Part shown: one piece after another, positions 34,159 through 46,607 of the stretch | How positions within the stretch are numbered: the stretch's first letter is position 1 | Layout of the letters: the number at the start of each line of letters is the position of its first letter | Source: Isoperla grammatica | Taxonomy: Eukaryota; Arthropoda; Insecta; Plecoptera; Perlodidae | Length of the DNA: 64,000 nt | Assembly (NCBI GenBank): GCA_945910005.1 | Contig: OX246741.1 | Coordinates: forward strand, 44,847,670-44,911,669 | Direction: 5' to 3' | Notes under the pieces: generated by a model | Told to the model about the DNA's origin: nothing | Database searches by the model: none | Seen by the model: the letters and a program-made list of their open reading frames with translations, nothing else | Position numbers and translations under genes: made by a program

Positions 34159-34832
34159 AAAGGGATAGTCAAGTGAGAAACTAAAAAAATACCATTTGTA
34201 TATGTCCACCTACAAATATGAGAAACATAACTAAAAAATACCATAATTTAAAAGCAGGCGGTTCAAAAATTTAAAAAAACGTGATTTTTTGGCTTGGTCC
34301 TACCAAGTAGCACCGAGCAACTTTTCTCATGGTAATTCCCATATAAACAAACTGTTGCCTCGAGATAGTAAAACCACCGCTAAAATAGGGCTTAAAATAG
34401 GCTATCAACAAGGTCTCAATGTGCATCGTTTCTCTACCGATAACATGCTTCTTAGTACGAACGTGTACTTGTACGAAATGCCCTGCAATTACTTCGTTTT
34501 TGACTTATTGTGTAGGAAAGTTGCAATTTGTTTTGAGCGGCACTGTCCGCGGTCGACGAGTGTTTATCGGAGTGGTGGCTAGACTCATATAACACAATGA
34601 GTGCTCTGTCTATCGGGAAGGCGCTAGCGAGCTCATAACCGATACAGCTGTACTATGCCTCAGAAGAAAAATGAAGCAGAACTGTATAGTGAATCTAGTA
34701 AAGTAGCTAAATGTTCAATATTTTCTTCTTACATAAAAGCAACTTATATCAATTTTATTTTACACATAACTGAGTTTCATGTACTTATGACTTATTGGTG
34801 ATTTTTTAGTTTATCACTTGACTATCCCTTTA
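34159..34832. mobile_element. about 674-bp element with 30-bp TIRs
   Basis: aaagggatagtcaagtgaga at the left end and its inverse tcacttgactatcccttt at the right end define the element. Copy B retains only the left end (about 60658) because its right part lies in a stretch missing from copy B. Confidence 0.8.
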
Positions 34833-35039
34833 AGAGTTATCTGCCAAACAGGATATTATACGAGCAGCACAGAATGTAAAGTGGGGTTAGTAAATATAAA
34901 AATGTATTTACTTGATTTTAAGAACAAGTCTAGAGTATAATAAGGGGTTTCTTTGAGGAACCGCCTTATTCTGGCCTCTCGATGATCAGGTCCTGGATTA
35001 TCAATGTTTATTATTTTAATTGAGAGCACTATGTCATAT

Positions 35040-35530
35040 TCTTCTTTTTCCCATATAAATAATATATTTTTCATTATTTTAAACAAGAGCATTGCTCTGT
35101 TCTGCTTCCCATATAGATAATATGTTTTTCATTATTTTAAACACGAGCATTGTTCTGTTCTGCTTCCCACATAGATAATATGTTTTTCATTATTTTAAAC
35201 ACGAGCATTGTTCTGTTCTGCTTTCCATATAGATAATATGTTTTTCATTATTTTAAACACGAGCATTGTTCTGTTCTGCTTCCCATATAGATAATATGTT
35301 TTTCATTATTTTAAACACGAGCATTGTTCTGTTCTGCTTTCCATATAGATAATATGTTTTTCATTATTTTAAACACGAGCATTGTTATGTTCTACTTCCC
35401 ATATAGATAATATGTGTTTTATTATTTTAAACACGAGCATTGTTCTGTTCTGCTTTCCATATAGATAATATGTTTTTCATTATTTTAAACACGAGCATTG
35501 TTCTGTTCTACTTCCCATATAGATAATATG
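35040..35530. repeat. 58-bp tandem array, about 8-9 copies
   Basis: Units contain cccatatagataatatg, tttttcattattttaaaca and cgagcattgttctgttctgc. Copies are nearly identical. The array is absent from duplicon B. Confidence 0.95.
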
Positions 35531-37146
35531 TTTTAAGAAACGAGTGAGTTTGTGTGTGTGATATAAATGTTTTTCTTCTGTTTTTGTGTGCCTTGCATTA
35601 TGGTCATGTTGAATTACGTTATCGAAGTGTCTTCGAAAAGTATTTATGTACATCTATGCGGGTATTGTTCTAAGGTTACTGTCTTGCGGGTAAATTATAA
35701 TTAAAATATTCTAGAATATTAGCAATATTTAAAACTCACGTAGGATTTCGCGGCCCAAGTAAACTAAGGATAAGTAATGTGGTTGACAATTTTATAAAGA
35801 AAAGACATGTATGTGTTTATCCACCTATCACTTTAGGCTGTAAGGTTATGTTCTTTAAACAGTGAAACATAGTTTTGTCCGTGGTTTATTACTCACATTT
35901 AATGAAAAAATGTTGAACTCAACTTGCTCTAAGAGAGAGAGTCGTTCACTTTCAAAAGTCACCCTTTTCCACAAAAATAAACATAAGCTAGAATAACTTT
36001 TAATATCTTATTGCTGAGAAGAATCAGAATTCAATTAATAATAATATATTCAAAATAAACTTTTTTCTATGTTTAAATGGTAATAAGTTCGTTTTCAGTT
36101 TAAAATTTGTCTTTTCCAAACACAAGTCTTTTTCAAAACTTGCTTTTTCCATCATAAGCCGATCCCGTGGCCATATTAGCGTCACCTGAGCTACAACTGC
36201 ACGAACGCCTTATTCCAATAGATCTTGAACTCCACTTCTAACAGAGTTTGCTGGTCTTAGCTTTGATGCTTTAAATATATTTTGATAATGATATACATAA
36301 CATTTGACAATGTAAACTATGAATTGGTACCATAAAAACGATTGCGTGAATTTATTATTCCTTTCCAAAAGTATAATAATAAATAATAAAGAACAATAGG
36401 GAACACGCGTATGAAAATTTTAATCGATTTTTAAATACCTTGTCTCTCATTTAATAATTTTGTGTCTTTGAATTTTGAAAAACGGATCAGTCTATGCCTC
36501 AAAATAATTGGTTTAGTAACGATAAATAAAAGGGCGCGAAAAATGAGCCGCCACCATGTAGAGTGGATTTGACGTCATGGTTTTGTACTGTGTACGCTCA
36601 CCGTCTCAGCGATTGGTCTGTTACGCCACGTCTACAGAATCATTGCGTCACAGCCACCTGTACGCGTTTCAGATCCCCGAGTTTAAACTTTTATAAATGC
36701 GACCACATTAAACCTATTTAAAAATTTATTTTTTACTTGGGACTTGCATTAATATACTTTTTGTATCTTATACTATTAAACTAAGTGTTTGGTTTAACAA
36801 AAAAAATCGTACGCGTGTTGCGTATTGTAGTGAACAAAATAAATATTACAGTCAATAATAACAACAATCATTGAAATAAGTAATACTATTTTTAAAGTTG
36901 TATTTCTAAACTTGCCTGTTACAGTCGCTAGTTTCACTAGTTTATTCTTGAATTGAGATTTTATAGTCGGGCTCCAATACATTACACATTTTTGTAAGTA
37001 TGCATGTAATTATTTTATATTTAAAAAAAAATAAAAAATACAAATAAAAAGTTTTTTTTTGATTTGTCGTGGTATTATGTAAAGTGGACAAGGCCACTTT
37101 TGTAAATCAACGACTCATTTAATTGTCTTAATCCAGAAGTAAAGCA

Positions 37147-37306
37147 GTGCTATATCGTCGTTGGTACAACTTGAATGTAACCACCGTAAGATTTGAGGAG
37201 TTGCATGATCTCAGTGTTACCGCGTTTACAAGCATAATCAAAGGCAGAACAACCACTGGAGTCTTGGGTGTTAATGTAGTCAAATTAAGGTTTTGCCTCC
37301 AGCCAA
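37147..37306 (-). pseudogene. detached 3' end of ankyrin gene copy A
   Basis: On the - strand the frame reads DYINTQDSSGCSAFDYACK, then GNTEIMQLLKS and a stop after IQVVPTTI. This is the same two-ankyrin unit as in the exon above 38613 and in copy B. It was once the continuation of that exon and is now separated from it by the insertion 37307-38612. Compared with copy B its last codons have lost one base, so the stop comes earlier. Confidence 0.8.
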
Positions 37307-38612
37307 GGCCGTCTAGATATATCGCTTCGCTCTCCAGGCCTGCAACTGCTTGGCGTGACGTCACGAGCATAGGCGGACTGGCGAGCGGCCATAGCATGGC
37401 GCGCATAGGAATAATACGGCGCGCAACACAGTTTTTGCCTTATAAAACAAAGTTACTCACTATTTTGCTCCCTCATATGCATGTCCCAAGAAAAGGATAA
37501 AGTTACGGTGCGGATGGTACCGAATTTGTTCCGCGTTTACATCATTTGACTGCGTAATTGGCACCTAAATAAACTATTGACGTTTCTAATTTTGAGCCCA
37601 TAGGCTTATGACACTTCTATTTTATTACATACGATTTATTCAGAAAAAGCGTATAATTGAAATTTGTGGTTATGAAATAAAGTGGATAACTTGGATTATT
37701 TTGTATTCCAATTATGAATCATAGCATCATAGTAAATTATATCTCTTATTATTCATGCTTACTTTTTAATTATTTGGATGGTATTGGTTATTGACTTATT
37801 GTATATCATGTTTGACTCTACAACTGATTATTTAATATCGTTAATTGGTTGATTTAGGTGTAAATAAATTATTGAAAGCATTTTGGACTACTTGTGTGTC
37901 CTGTTGATGTACTGTAGTTCGATTTACAGCCCGGCACGCAATATTTGAGAGCCATTTTGTCCGCCGGAGTTTATTTTATGGGAATAAAATATTTTCATAA
38001 AACGTCATTTTAAAACAAAACATTAACGGGATTGTCACTGTGAAGACACGATATCACGAATAATCACTGAACATGATTATAAATAACACTTCACATAGGT
38101 ACTTCACGACGTTTCAAATGTTTCTTTTTCCACACAAACACACACTATACACACCCGCACAAAACTCGGCTCGAATGTAACATGTTGTCTCGACGATTAG
38201 GTAAAGACGTGACTTAATTGAAACTGTACCGTTTACCTACCTTAGTAACCCATATTGTAGCTCAGACGGAAATAGCTATTTCTTGGATACGTAAATAAGT
38301 CGTCAATGGACCATTCAAAGACAATGCAAATGTCAATGGACTTTGAAAGGATTTTAATCCCATTTCTTGCTACACAGGAAGTGCAAACATATTTCAGATG
38401 GTGCAGAATATTATACTGTCTAGCACTTAAATACATCATGCATCAGACGGTCGGGAATGTCGAGAAAACAAATAAAATTGGGAGATGAAGTGTAGCGCGC
38501 AATGCTTTTCATAGCGCGTAGAGCCGAGCCATCCGCCTACTTGCGTGACGTCACAGCGGTGATCGAGAGCCAGTTGCAGGCCTGTACATCACGAAGGCCC
38601 CGCTCCAGCCAT
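37307..38612. mobile_element. about 1.3-kb insertion that cuts the ankyrin exon
   Basis: Near both ends lie inverse copies of caggcctgcaactg (37335 and 38571) and gtgacgtcacg (about 37356 and 38545), with further imperfect symmetry (taggcgga, gcgcgca). Ankyrin homology stops on the left at about 37306 and resumes at about 38600-38613. Copy B has uninterrupted ankyrin sequence here. The exact target duplication is unclear; aaggcc occurs on both sides. Confidence 0.8.
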
Positions 38613-41600
38613 ACATTGTGAGACCTTACGGCTTTTACACTGGCATGGTTACTCATACTCAGTATATGAAGCGGTGTTTGATCGTTGTTTGTACGAGCCT
38701 GTATGTCCCCGCCCTTAGATATGAGGAGTTTAATGATCTCAGTGTTACCGTTTTTACAAGCATAATCTAAGGCAGAACAACCACTGGAGTCTTGGGTGTT
38801 AATGTAGACGGATAAAGGTTTGCCCTCCAGCCTTTCAATGAGAGACGTAACGGCATCTACACGGACATATTTACTATCACACAGGAAATGAAGCGGTGTT
38901 TGATCGTTGTTTGTACGAGCCTGTATGTCCCCGCCCTTAGATATGAGGAGTTTCATGACCTCAGTTTTACCGCAGGCACAAGCATAATGTAAAACCGACC
39001 AACCATAGGAGTCTTGGATGTTAATGAAGTCAGATAAAGGTTTGCCCTCCAGCCTTTCAATGAGAGCCTTAACGGGATCCAACCTGAAATGTTTATTCAT
39101 ACTCAGTGTATGGAGCGGTGTTTGATTGTTGTTTGTACGAGCCTGTATATCAACACCTTTGAATACGAGAAAAGTTATTGCTTGTTCGATGTTTTTAGTC
39201 GTCCTGGCTGCAAAATGTAGGGCAGAATAACCATTAAAGTCTCGTACGTTGATGTATTTAGCAACCGTTTCTCTTACACGCTCAAGATGTGAAACCCCGG
39301 GTTGACGAGAAGTCGATACCTCATGCGATGGTAGAGAATGCGGGATGATTCCGGAAATGAGTGCTTCCATATTTTCGATGAGACGTTGAGCGTCTTCAGC
39401 CATGCCATGTGTATATGCGATGTGTAACCAAGTACCTTTTGAAGGCATTGTATTAATGTTGTCGAGAACACGCAACAGACTTTCTTTTGTCGATCTCATT
39501 TTGTTGATATTTTTGTCGTCAAGTTCTATTGGCCACTGCGCATGTAAGAGTTCGAAAGCTTGCCAAGACTCACTGTGGCTAGCGTACTCCAGCGCACTCA
39601 AGCCCAATACTTTGTCGTCCATGTTAAATGTCGCCCCGTCCTTCAACAGTACCTGCACCATGCTCGGAATGTTCGTGCGTATCCTAGCCTCATCGTCTGC
39701 CGCTGCCAGATGCAATGCGGTGCGACCACCCAGGTCTGTGACGTTGACGTCTTCCTTCCCTGCAGATAACAATGACGTCACCGTCTCTAGATCTTGGTTG
39801 ACCACAGCCGTGAGCAGCTCGGAATCCCTTGCAAGCATCACGTCCAAAATTCGGCGAATCAATTTGAATTCATCACTAAACAAGTTTCTTCGAAGGAAAA
39901 CTTGGTTTTCTGCGAAATTTTGAGATATCCATAGTGCTGCGAAATATTCCGCGAAGGCTCTGTGTAAGAAGATCGGTTTACTATTTACAATGTTTGTAAT
40001 AATACCGGCCTTGTATACATACTTTCTAATGTCGTCCAGTATCTCCACTTGTTGCCCTTTGATTTTTTGACTGTTGTGTAACTTGTCGACGTCAAACAGA
40101 AGCATAATGGAAGCCCGCATATGGCACTTGGAAAAGTTTTTCAAAGCATTATTTTCTTCATAGTTATTATTATGTAGTTTGCTCAAACCTATTTTATCTA
40201 AATAAATTTTAAATTTCTTGGTCACAACCTGTTCAAACATTGTGACAATGTTGAGTTTGTCAGGAATTTCAGGCGTTGTTTTTTGTTTTTTATATACATC
40301 TAAGTAAACCTCTGATACCATCATTGTCAAAAGTGGAGTTTCCATGAATTCTTTGCCAACGTCACCTAAAGAACGCGCTATTAAATTTATGAGTTTTTTT
40401 TATAAGTTCTTCCAGTTGACGTTCTCCCAGTTGATAGTTTGTTGTTGAGGTTGATATATTGTTTGACCAATAATTCTTAAAGAATATTATTTGATCCTCT
40501 ACGCTGAATTTTCTTAAAGTGAAAGTGAGCGTTTGCAAGTGTGTTTCCAGGCGGTGTTTAAGTGCGTGCCGTGATGTTATGTAAATTTTGCATGTTGTAG
40601 TTTTGAGCAAACTAGTGACCAAGTACAAAGCCTTTTCTGTGTAATTCGGCGCTACCTCGTCCATCCCGTCGAGAAGCACAACGCACTTCCCCTTCCTCAT
40701 CATTAATCGAAACAAACAACCCTCCATTTCAGACTCGCTGATGTTAACAGCCAAAGACAAAAACTTGACAGCGTCGTCATCATCCCTAAACTGGGCTAGC
40801 TTGTCGATGTGATCCTTCAGGTCGACTCGGATGACCCAGAGCAAAGGATGGGCCTTCTTGGTCTCCCAGGCGAGGTGAGTGACGAATGTACTCTTCCCCA
40901 TTCCGGCCTCGGCACAGATGATAATCACTCTACCCTCCAGGTCGAGTGCGGTGCTGGGGTTGTACGATGTCGGATTTACTTCTATTAAGAATTCATTGAT
41001 ACTATCGACGCTGCCTTTAGTGTTCAACCACTCGAGATCTCCATCGGAACACATCCTTAGCTCATGCAAGTTCCCTTCATGTTTAACCGCATTCCTGATA
41101 TCCTCGTTGGTAAATTTCACTCCTACCACGAAGTGGCGACAAGGAGAGTCCCTACTAATGTCTGTAAAACTAGCGACCTTTGCCTCCGCCGGAACTAATT
41201 TCTGCAATTCCTGCTTCGTTATGTTACGAACGAAGTACCTATCTGTGTTATTTGCTTTAAGAATGTCTTTGTTTAACCGCGTTCGCTTCTCCAGAGTTCG
41301 AGGAATGTAGAAGGGAATTGGCTTGTCGAGTGGAAGTCCAAGCGACACGGGCGACACGGGTCCTGTGGGGAAGCATTTCTTAACTAAATCATCATTGAAA
41401 ACATTAGAAACTAAATCCTTTTCCAGCAGGTCCATCATTTTAACTAATTTATCTTGGAATGAAACGACCCTGTTTTCCAACTTTTGTTGACATTTGGTGT
41501 CCAGGTGTGATATTGTTATCGAGTCTTGAATCTCCAAACACTCTACAGATTTAAGGATACACATTTTCTTTAGATTTACTGTGAATGCATCATCTGTAGC

Positions 41601-42801
41601 AGACACAATGATAATTTTTTGTTTACTGTCGTTCTCTAATTGTTGACTTAAAGTCGTGTACATTGCTTGATGCTCATCACTGGAGTTACTGACGATCACC
41701 AGCCTCTTACTTTTATATTTTCTGCACGCCAAAAACCGTTCATTGGATACTGTCAATAAAGAATCCAAATCAAGTACTATTGTGTTATGGTCATTGACTT
41801 TTTGAAACGACTGCACGATTTTAGTGCAACATAGTTGTATGCACATCGGCGAGGGACTTATATGCACAAGGCCATACTTATCAATGTTATTTATATCGAA
41901 AAGATGATCATTCTGAAATGATATGTGGTTTAAAAAGAATCGTTCTCGACTTTGCGTTTCGAGTGAGGTCATTTGGAATTCATTCAACATTTGCTCCAAT
42001 AGGTCGCTGCCGTTACTTAAACTCTTCTTACTCTTACGCCACCATTGACTGATTGAGTCTATGTAACTGTGACATATTTGGTCAATATCTGAGTTAACCG
42101 TTGTAGAACACATCAACAGTTCACTTTTGATTAGTTCTTTCATTTGCTCCAAGGAGGCTTGCCCAGTAAACAATATGCAGGCATCTATAAACTCTTTGAC
42201 CTCCTCAACGTCTTCGTGCTCACTCGTTAGATGTTCAAAGATATCTTTGTCGCATTCTTCTTTGTAATTGAAACTAAATATTAACCCTGTCTGTAGGTTT
42301 GACTTTAACAAGGTGTCTATTTTACTACTGTCAACAGGTTTCTTGCGCTCCTCATCTCTTTTGGACAAATCAGCGTGCGTTTTGGCGTTTGTGTACAAAC
42401 AAAATATACTGTCTTGTATTGTACAGCCTTTAAATAAGGATTCACTGGAAGCGGTTTTTATTAGCTCTTTTATTTCAACGTACGATTTTAAGTATTTCCT
42501 AAGTGAGAAGTCACCTTTACCTTTTAGATGATTAATTCCAAGCTTGGCAGAATCCAAGTGCTTTAACTGTATAAAGCACGTCTGCCATACCTGGGGATTT
42601 TCCTCGGTCTTATACTTAACAAACACGTCGTCCCAGGCACCACACTCGGCTACATTTGACGCCAGGTGGAACTCGGTGACGATCTTGCTGTTCTTGAGAC
42701 GCAAGAATAGTAAAGCGAGGAATCTTATTTCTAACTGTGTGCCTGATTCTGTTGCGTGACCACTCGTCTTAACGTAGGTGATCGGGGTTGAAGCGGCGAC
42801 G
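38537..42801 (-). CDS. nuclease-like/NACHT/ankyrin STAND protein, copy A (one frameshift)
   Basis: Large exon of about 1,420 codons. It opens after an acceptor (ttttattttctag, exon from 42801), so an upstream exon is likely and the ATG at 42818 is probably intronic. Residues 20-110 carry a PD-(D/E)XK-like pattern: Glu in GTQLEIRFLAL, Asp in AWDDVFVKY and QLK in FIQLKH, as in Cap4/DUF4297-type nucleases. At residues 628-750 lies a NACHT NTPase: AGMGKS (Walker A), VVLLDGMDEV (Walker B) and TSR (sensor). FLHRAFAEYFAALWI, typical of NLR helical regions, and some nine ankyrin repeats follow. One extra base in an A8 tract (40394-40401) splits the frame near residue 810. The last codons before the stop at 38537 come from an inserted element. 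I infer a cytosolic sensor/effector of the STAND class; family function is unproven. Confidence 0.87.
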
Positions 42802-43061
42802 CTAGAAAATAAAACCATAAATATTATAAAGGCAATTTTACGCCCAGCTTAGTGGGCGCTGACATCTTTGACGTCCGCCCTTATAACCATTCTACTTCCT
42901 CAATGCACAGCCTTCTCGACGTGTCAATTCGCGATAGTATCTCAGTTTGAACCGATGTTTAAGAAGGCTGTGCCTCAATGTAACCCGTCACAATAGGGAA
43001 GGCTCACACATTTTTTTTATTTGCTTTCTGGTTACCTCATGTTAAAATAAACGGGAACTAA
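42802..43061. other. intron or upstream region of the NACHT gene
   Basis: No coding sequence. Two inverse copies of a word around cacagccttct occur at about 42905 and 42963. No core promoter could be supported. Confidence 0.4.
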
Positions 43062-43316
43062 TAGAACATTTCAAAAACTATCTAGGACCCTTTGTATGAG
43101 TATCAGCACGGTCTTCTAAATCTTCAATGACAACAATACACAACCATTAAAAATCAGTTTTCAAATGTTATACCAAGGTTCATTGATGGACACAAGATCA
43201 TCATCTACTAACCTTGATTTTATGTTTTTAATTGTTGTGTATTGTTGCTTATAAAGATTTAGAGGACCGTGATAATACTCATACAAAGTGTCCTAGATAG
43301 TTTTTGAAATGGTCTA
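43062..43316. mobile_element. 255-bp foldback MITE
   Basis: agaacatttcaaaaactatc at the left end and tagtttttgaaatggtct at the right end pair, and the symmetry continues over about 60 bp (tatgagtatcagcacggtc and its near inverse). The centre is unpaired. Confidence 0.85.
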
Positions 43317-44400
43317 TTGGTTTTGGCTCGAAAGGTGAATTACCATCGCTTTAACAGCAAGTCAAAGATTTTGCTGTCAAAACATGGTCAGAAACGGACC
43401 TGCGCCATCTTGCTCGTGATTAGAAGGTTCTGACGTCATAACTCTGTAAACAATCATTTTATATCATACAAATAGTACTGAAATCCCACAATTTAGTAGA
43501 TTATTGCTCTCGTAAGTCTTTAACTGAATCAACGTTTATTTCTAGTTAGTAAATGAACACTGATCAACATTAATTTACAACAATATGTTAAATAATTGCA
43601 TTTTTTTAAACACGTTTTGGTAAATACTGTATCAAAATGTATTTTCTGTAAAAACAGTGGTATTAGAGGCATTGTTGTAAAGTCACTGCATCCTAGATAT
43701 TGTAAAATGTCCAACTTAATTTCTTTGATATTATTAAGAATACTTCAAGGAGACAGTTGTTGACAAGAGTTATGACGTCAAGAGCCGTTTTTTAATTACG
43801 GAGCGGGAAGTTCCAAATTTCAAACTTTAAATGCTAATAGAATTGGAAATATACACTTCTCAGAATCAGATATAAAAATTATATAGCCCGTACTTTTAGA
43901 TAATGGCCTTCCCCTTTTAGGTACTTTGAGGAATATTTATTTTTCATGAGCCTTCCCTATTCTAGAAACTACATATTGTATTCCAGAAGGCTTTGTGTTC
44001 AAGAATGGTTGCAATGGCAGTCGAAAGTTAAAAGATGGCGAAAATATAATGCCTTATATTGAGATTATATCTTAGATCAGATGAAAAGCCAAGCAGTAAA
44101 TCAAAAAATAATGTAGTAGTATTTAGCTGTTTTCCAAAAAAACTCGTATGATAACATTTGAAAATTGTTAATCCTCGTTTTGGTTTCATATAATAATTGC
44201 TTCATAAATTTATTTTCGTATTGGCAAAGATATTCATTTTTGATGTTGTTATTCTTCTACTAGGCAATATCATGATTTCTTATGTGGATGTATGCAAAAA
44301 ATAAGACAAAAAATTTTACTTAGAAAGAAGTGTACATCAGGAGATTTTAAATCTGTGTGAGATCGTGAAAGAAACAACACGAGCAACAACAATCACAACT
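43317..44400. other. no gene seen
   Basis: AT-rich. No coding or repeat feature beyond short AT runs. Confidence 0.5.
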
Positions 44401-44409
44401 CAGTACTGT

Positions 44410-45190
44410 GTTGTGGCCTCCATGTTTGATGCTGGGAGAGGCGAACCACAAAAACCTCTACTCGCCGCTTTGTTTTCGCCGCCATGTTTAATGATCGTTA
44501 TTTTGTGGCCGCCATGTTTAATGATCTTTGTTTTGTGGCCGCCATGTTAAATGATCGTTGTTTTGTGGCTGCCATGTTTAATGATCTATGTTTTTTGGCT
44601 GCCATGTTTAATGATCGTTGTTTAGTTGGCACCATGTTTAATGATCTTTGTTTTTTTGGCCGCCATTTTTAATGATCTTTGTTTTTTGGCCGCCATGTTA
44701 AATGATCGTTGTTTTGTGACCGCCATGTTTAATGATCGTTGTTTTGTCGCCGCCATGTTGGATGCCAAGAGGGGTGAACAACAACAACCACTACTCACCC
44801 ATGTGTTGTGGCCGCCATGTTTGATGCCGGGAGGGCTGAACAACAACAACCACTACTCACCCATGTGTTGTGGCCGCCATGTTGGATGCCAAGAGGGGTG
44901 AACAACAACAACCACTACTCACCCATGTGTTGTGGCCGCCATGTTTGATGCCGGGAGGGCTGAACAACAACAACCACTACTCACCCATGTGTTGTGGCCG
45001 CCATGTTAATGACCGTTGTGTTGTGGCCGCGCGTTTTATGCCGGGAGGGGCGAACAACAACAACAACAACCACTACTTACCCCTGTGTTGTTGCCGCCAC
45101 GTTTGATGACCCATGTGTTGTGGCCGCCATGTTTAATGACCCATGTGTCGTGGCCGCCATGTGTTATGCCGGGAGAGGCGAACAACTCTC
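44410..45190 (+). repeat. GCCGCCATG-rich minisatellite (30-bp, then 62-bp units)
   Basis: The left part (44480-44760) repeats a 30-31 bp unit near ttgttttgtggccgccatgt followed by ttaatgatcg. The right part (44761-45060) repeats a 62-bp unit with caacaacaaccactactcac and tgtgttgtggccgccatgt, in two alternating forms. About 15 copies of the CCGCCATGTT word result. The open frames across it are by-products of the repeat. Confidence 0.93.
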
Positions 45191-45199
45191 GCCTCTCGA

Positions 45200-46607
45200 T
45201 CTTCCGTCCATCCCTGCGGCTGCTGTCTGTAACCAGGGTGCAATGCGGTTAGTCTCTGCTTCTCACCATTGCTCTAATATTTTAGTACAGCACATGCACA
45301 GCTGGGCATGGTATAGATAACGTACCGTACCTCAGATGTAAAACTTATATACCCACTTTGTTTTACATTGTTTTAGTCTAGCCCACTTTTTCCAATAATT
45401 AGGTTTGCCATAAAATTGGTAATTTCATGTTTAACGATTGGAATTTTTATGTTGGGTAAGTTTCTGTCTTAATTTTCATAGCTATTTGTATAAATACACA
45501 TTTCAAAAAGTATTTTTCGAAGAACGTCTCTAATATTCACTGATAATATAGATAGGAGGCAGGCATAATAATAATATATGTAGGTATGATAAACAATTGG
45601 CTATTAAGGTTCTGACTCTTGCTATAACTAGCAGGGTTACGAAGACCAAAGTCACATTAATTTGAGAAAAACACATTGAACAATATATCCAAGAAATGTA
45701 ACATCATTTTCAAAGTTTTCGACGAGTGTATCACTCAGCAATTTACTGGAACGCTGATTATTTGGTTAACAAACAAAATTAAAATGTCTTCTCGGAAAAT
45801 TGAAACTAAAATTGAGTTTTTGTAGATTACTGACTATTCGCGATCGCAAAACTTCAATACGCCCCTAGCGCTAGCGGACAACCTTGTCCCTGAGCTAACG
45901 GGTCTAGCGCTCTGTCTGCGGATTCTCGCACAAACCACACGGTACTAATTTCGATCTAGCTGTTATACTATACATTTTGAAGGAAAAACTTATGGTGAAC
46001 TGTATTTAGTTTATATGCCAATAGTCATCATAAAGGTTATTTCAAAATCATAGACCCAGTATTTTTCTTGTTTTAACAATTCACGCAAAGAATCGTAAAA
46101 TGAGCCAATTCTGATTGTTCACTCAACTTCAATTGCCGAAAAACTAATAATCGGATTTTGATGAGGTTTCCTAAACAATATGAACCAACAATGTAAGATA
46201 ATAAACAAAAATACTTTCTAGATAGGAAGTTATCCGCATGAAAATTCATAGCATGCACTAACTCGCAGGGTGCGTAGTTTCACGGCCCCAACCATTGCTT
46301 TTGAGGTCCAACTGCACCCGGCATATAAGTGCATGATATGAATTTTGGTTTAGGCAGCTTCTATCTAGAAAGTTTTTTGTTTATAATTCCACATTATTGA
46401 AACATATTTTTAATAAACTCTCGTCCAAGTCCGATCATTAGTTTTTCGACAATTGAAGTTGAGAACATTAAGCAATATTCCCATGTTCCGATGCTTTGCG
46501 TGAATTGTCATAACAAGTAAACTACATAATTTTGTCTATAATTTTTTGAACTTTAATTTTTAAATGAATTTTAATTTTGAACTATCATATACACTAAATA
46601 CGCTTTC
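45200..46607. other. no gene seen
   Basis: AT-rich. An inverse pair of words (ctaataatcgga and its inverse; aattgaagttga and its inverse) near 46130-46180 and 46430-46460 suggests an old foldback element. Confidence 0.45.

Larger units (their letters stand above)
30100..42801. repeat. segmental duplication, copy A
   Basis: Blocks of this region align in the same order and orientation with 58700-64000: 30100-30198, 30715-32436, 34009-34550, 35765-37306 and the ankyrin exon from 38613 up. They include the TTCAA microsatellite, long noncoding flanks and the 3' half of the NACHT-ankyrin gene. Copy A contains extra blocks at 30199-30714, 32437-34008, about 34551-35764 and 37307-38612. The homology should continue beyond 64000, so the full size is unknown. 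Confidence 0.9.

Noticed and set aside
39402..39923. 173-codon + strand frame
   Set aside because: It lies antisense within the ankyrin exon and follows its codon pattern; no motif of its own.
40879..41310. 143-codon + strand frame
   Set aside because: Antisense shadow of the NACHT region, which has clear Walker motifs on the other strand.
44365..45320. Overlapping frames with MFNDRCFVAA-type repeats
   Set aside because: Products of the GCCGCCATG minisatellite, open in several frames at once.
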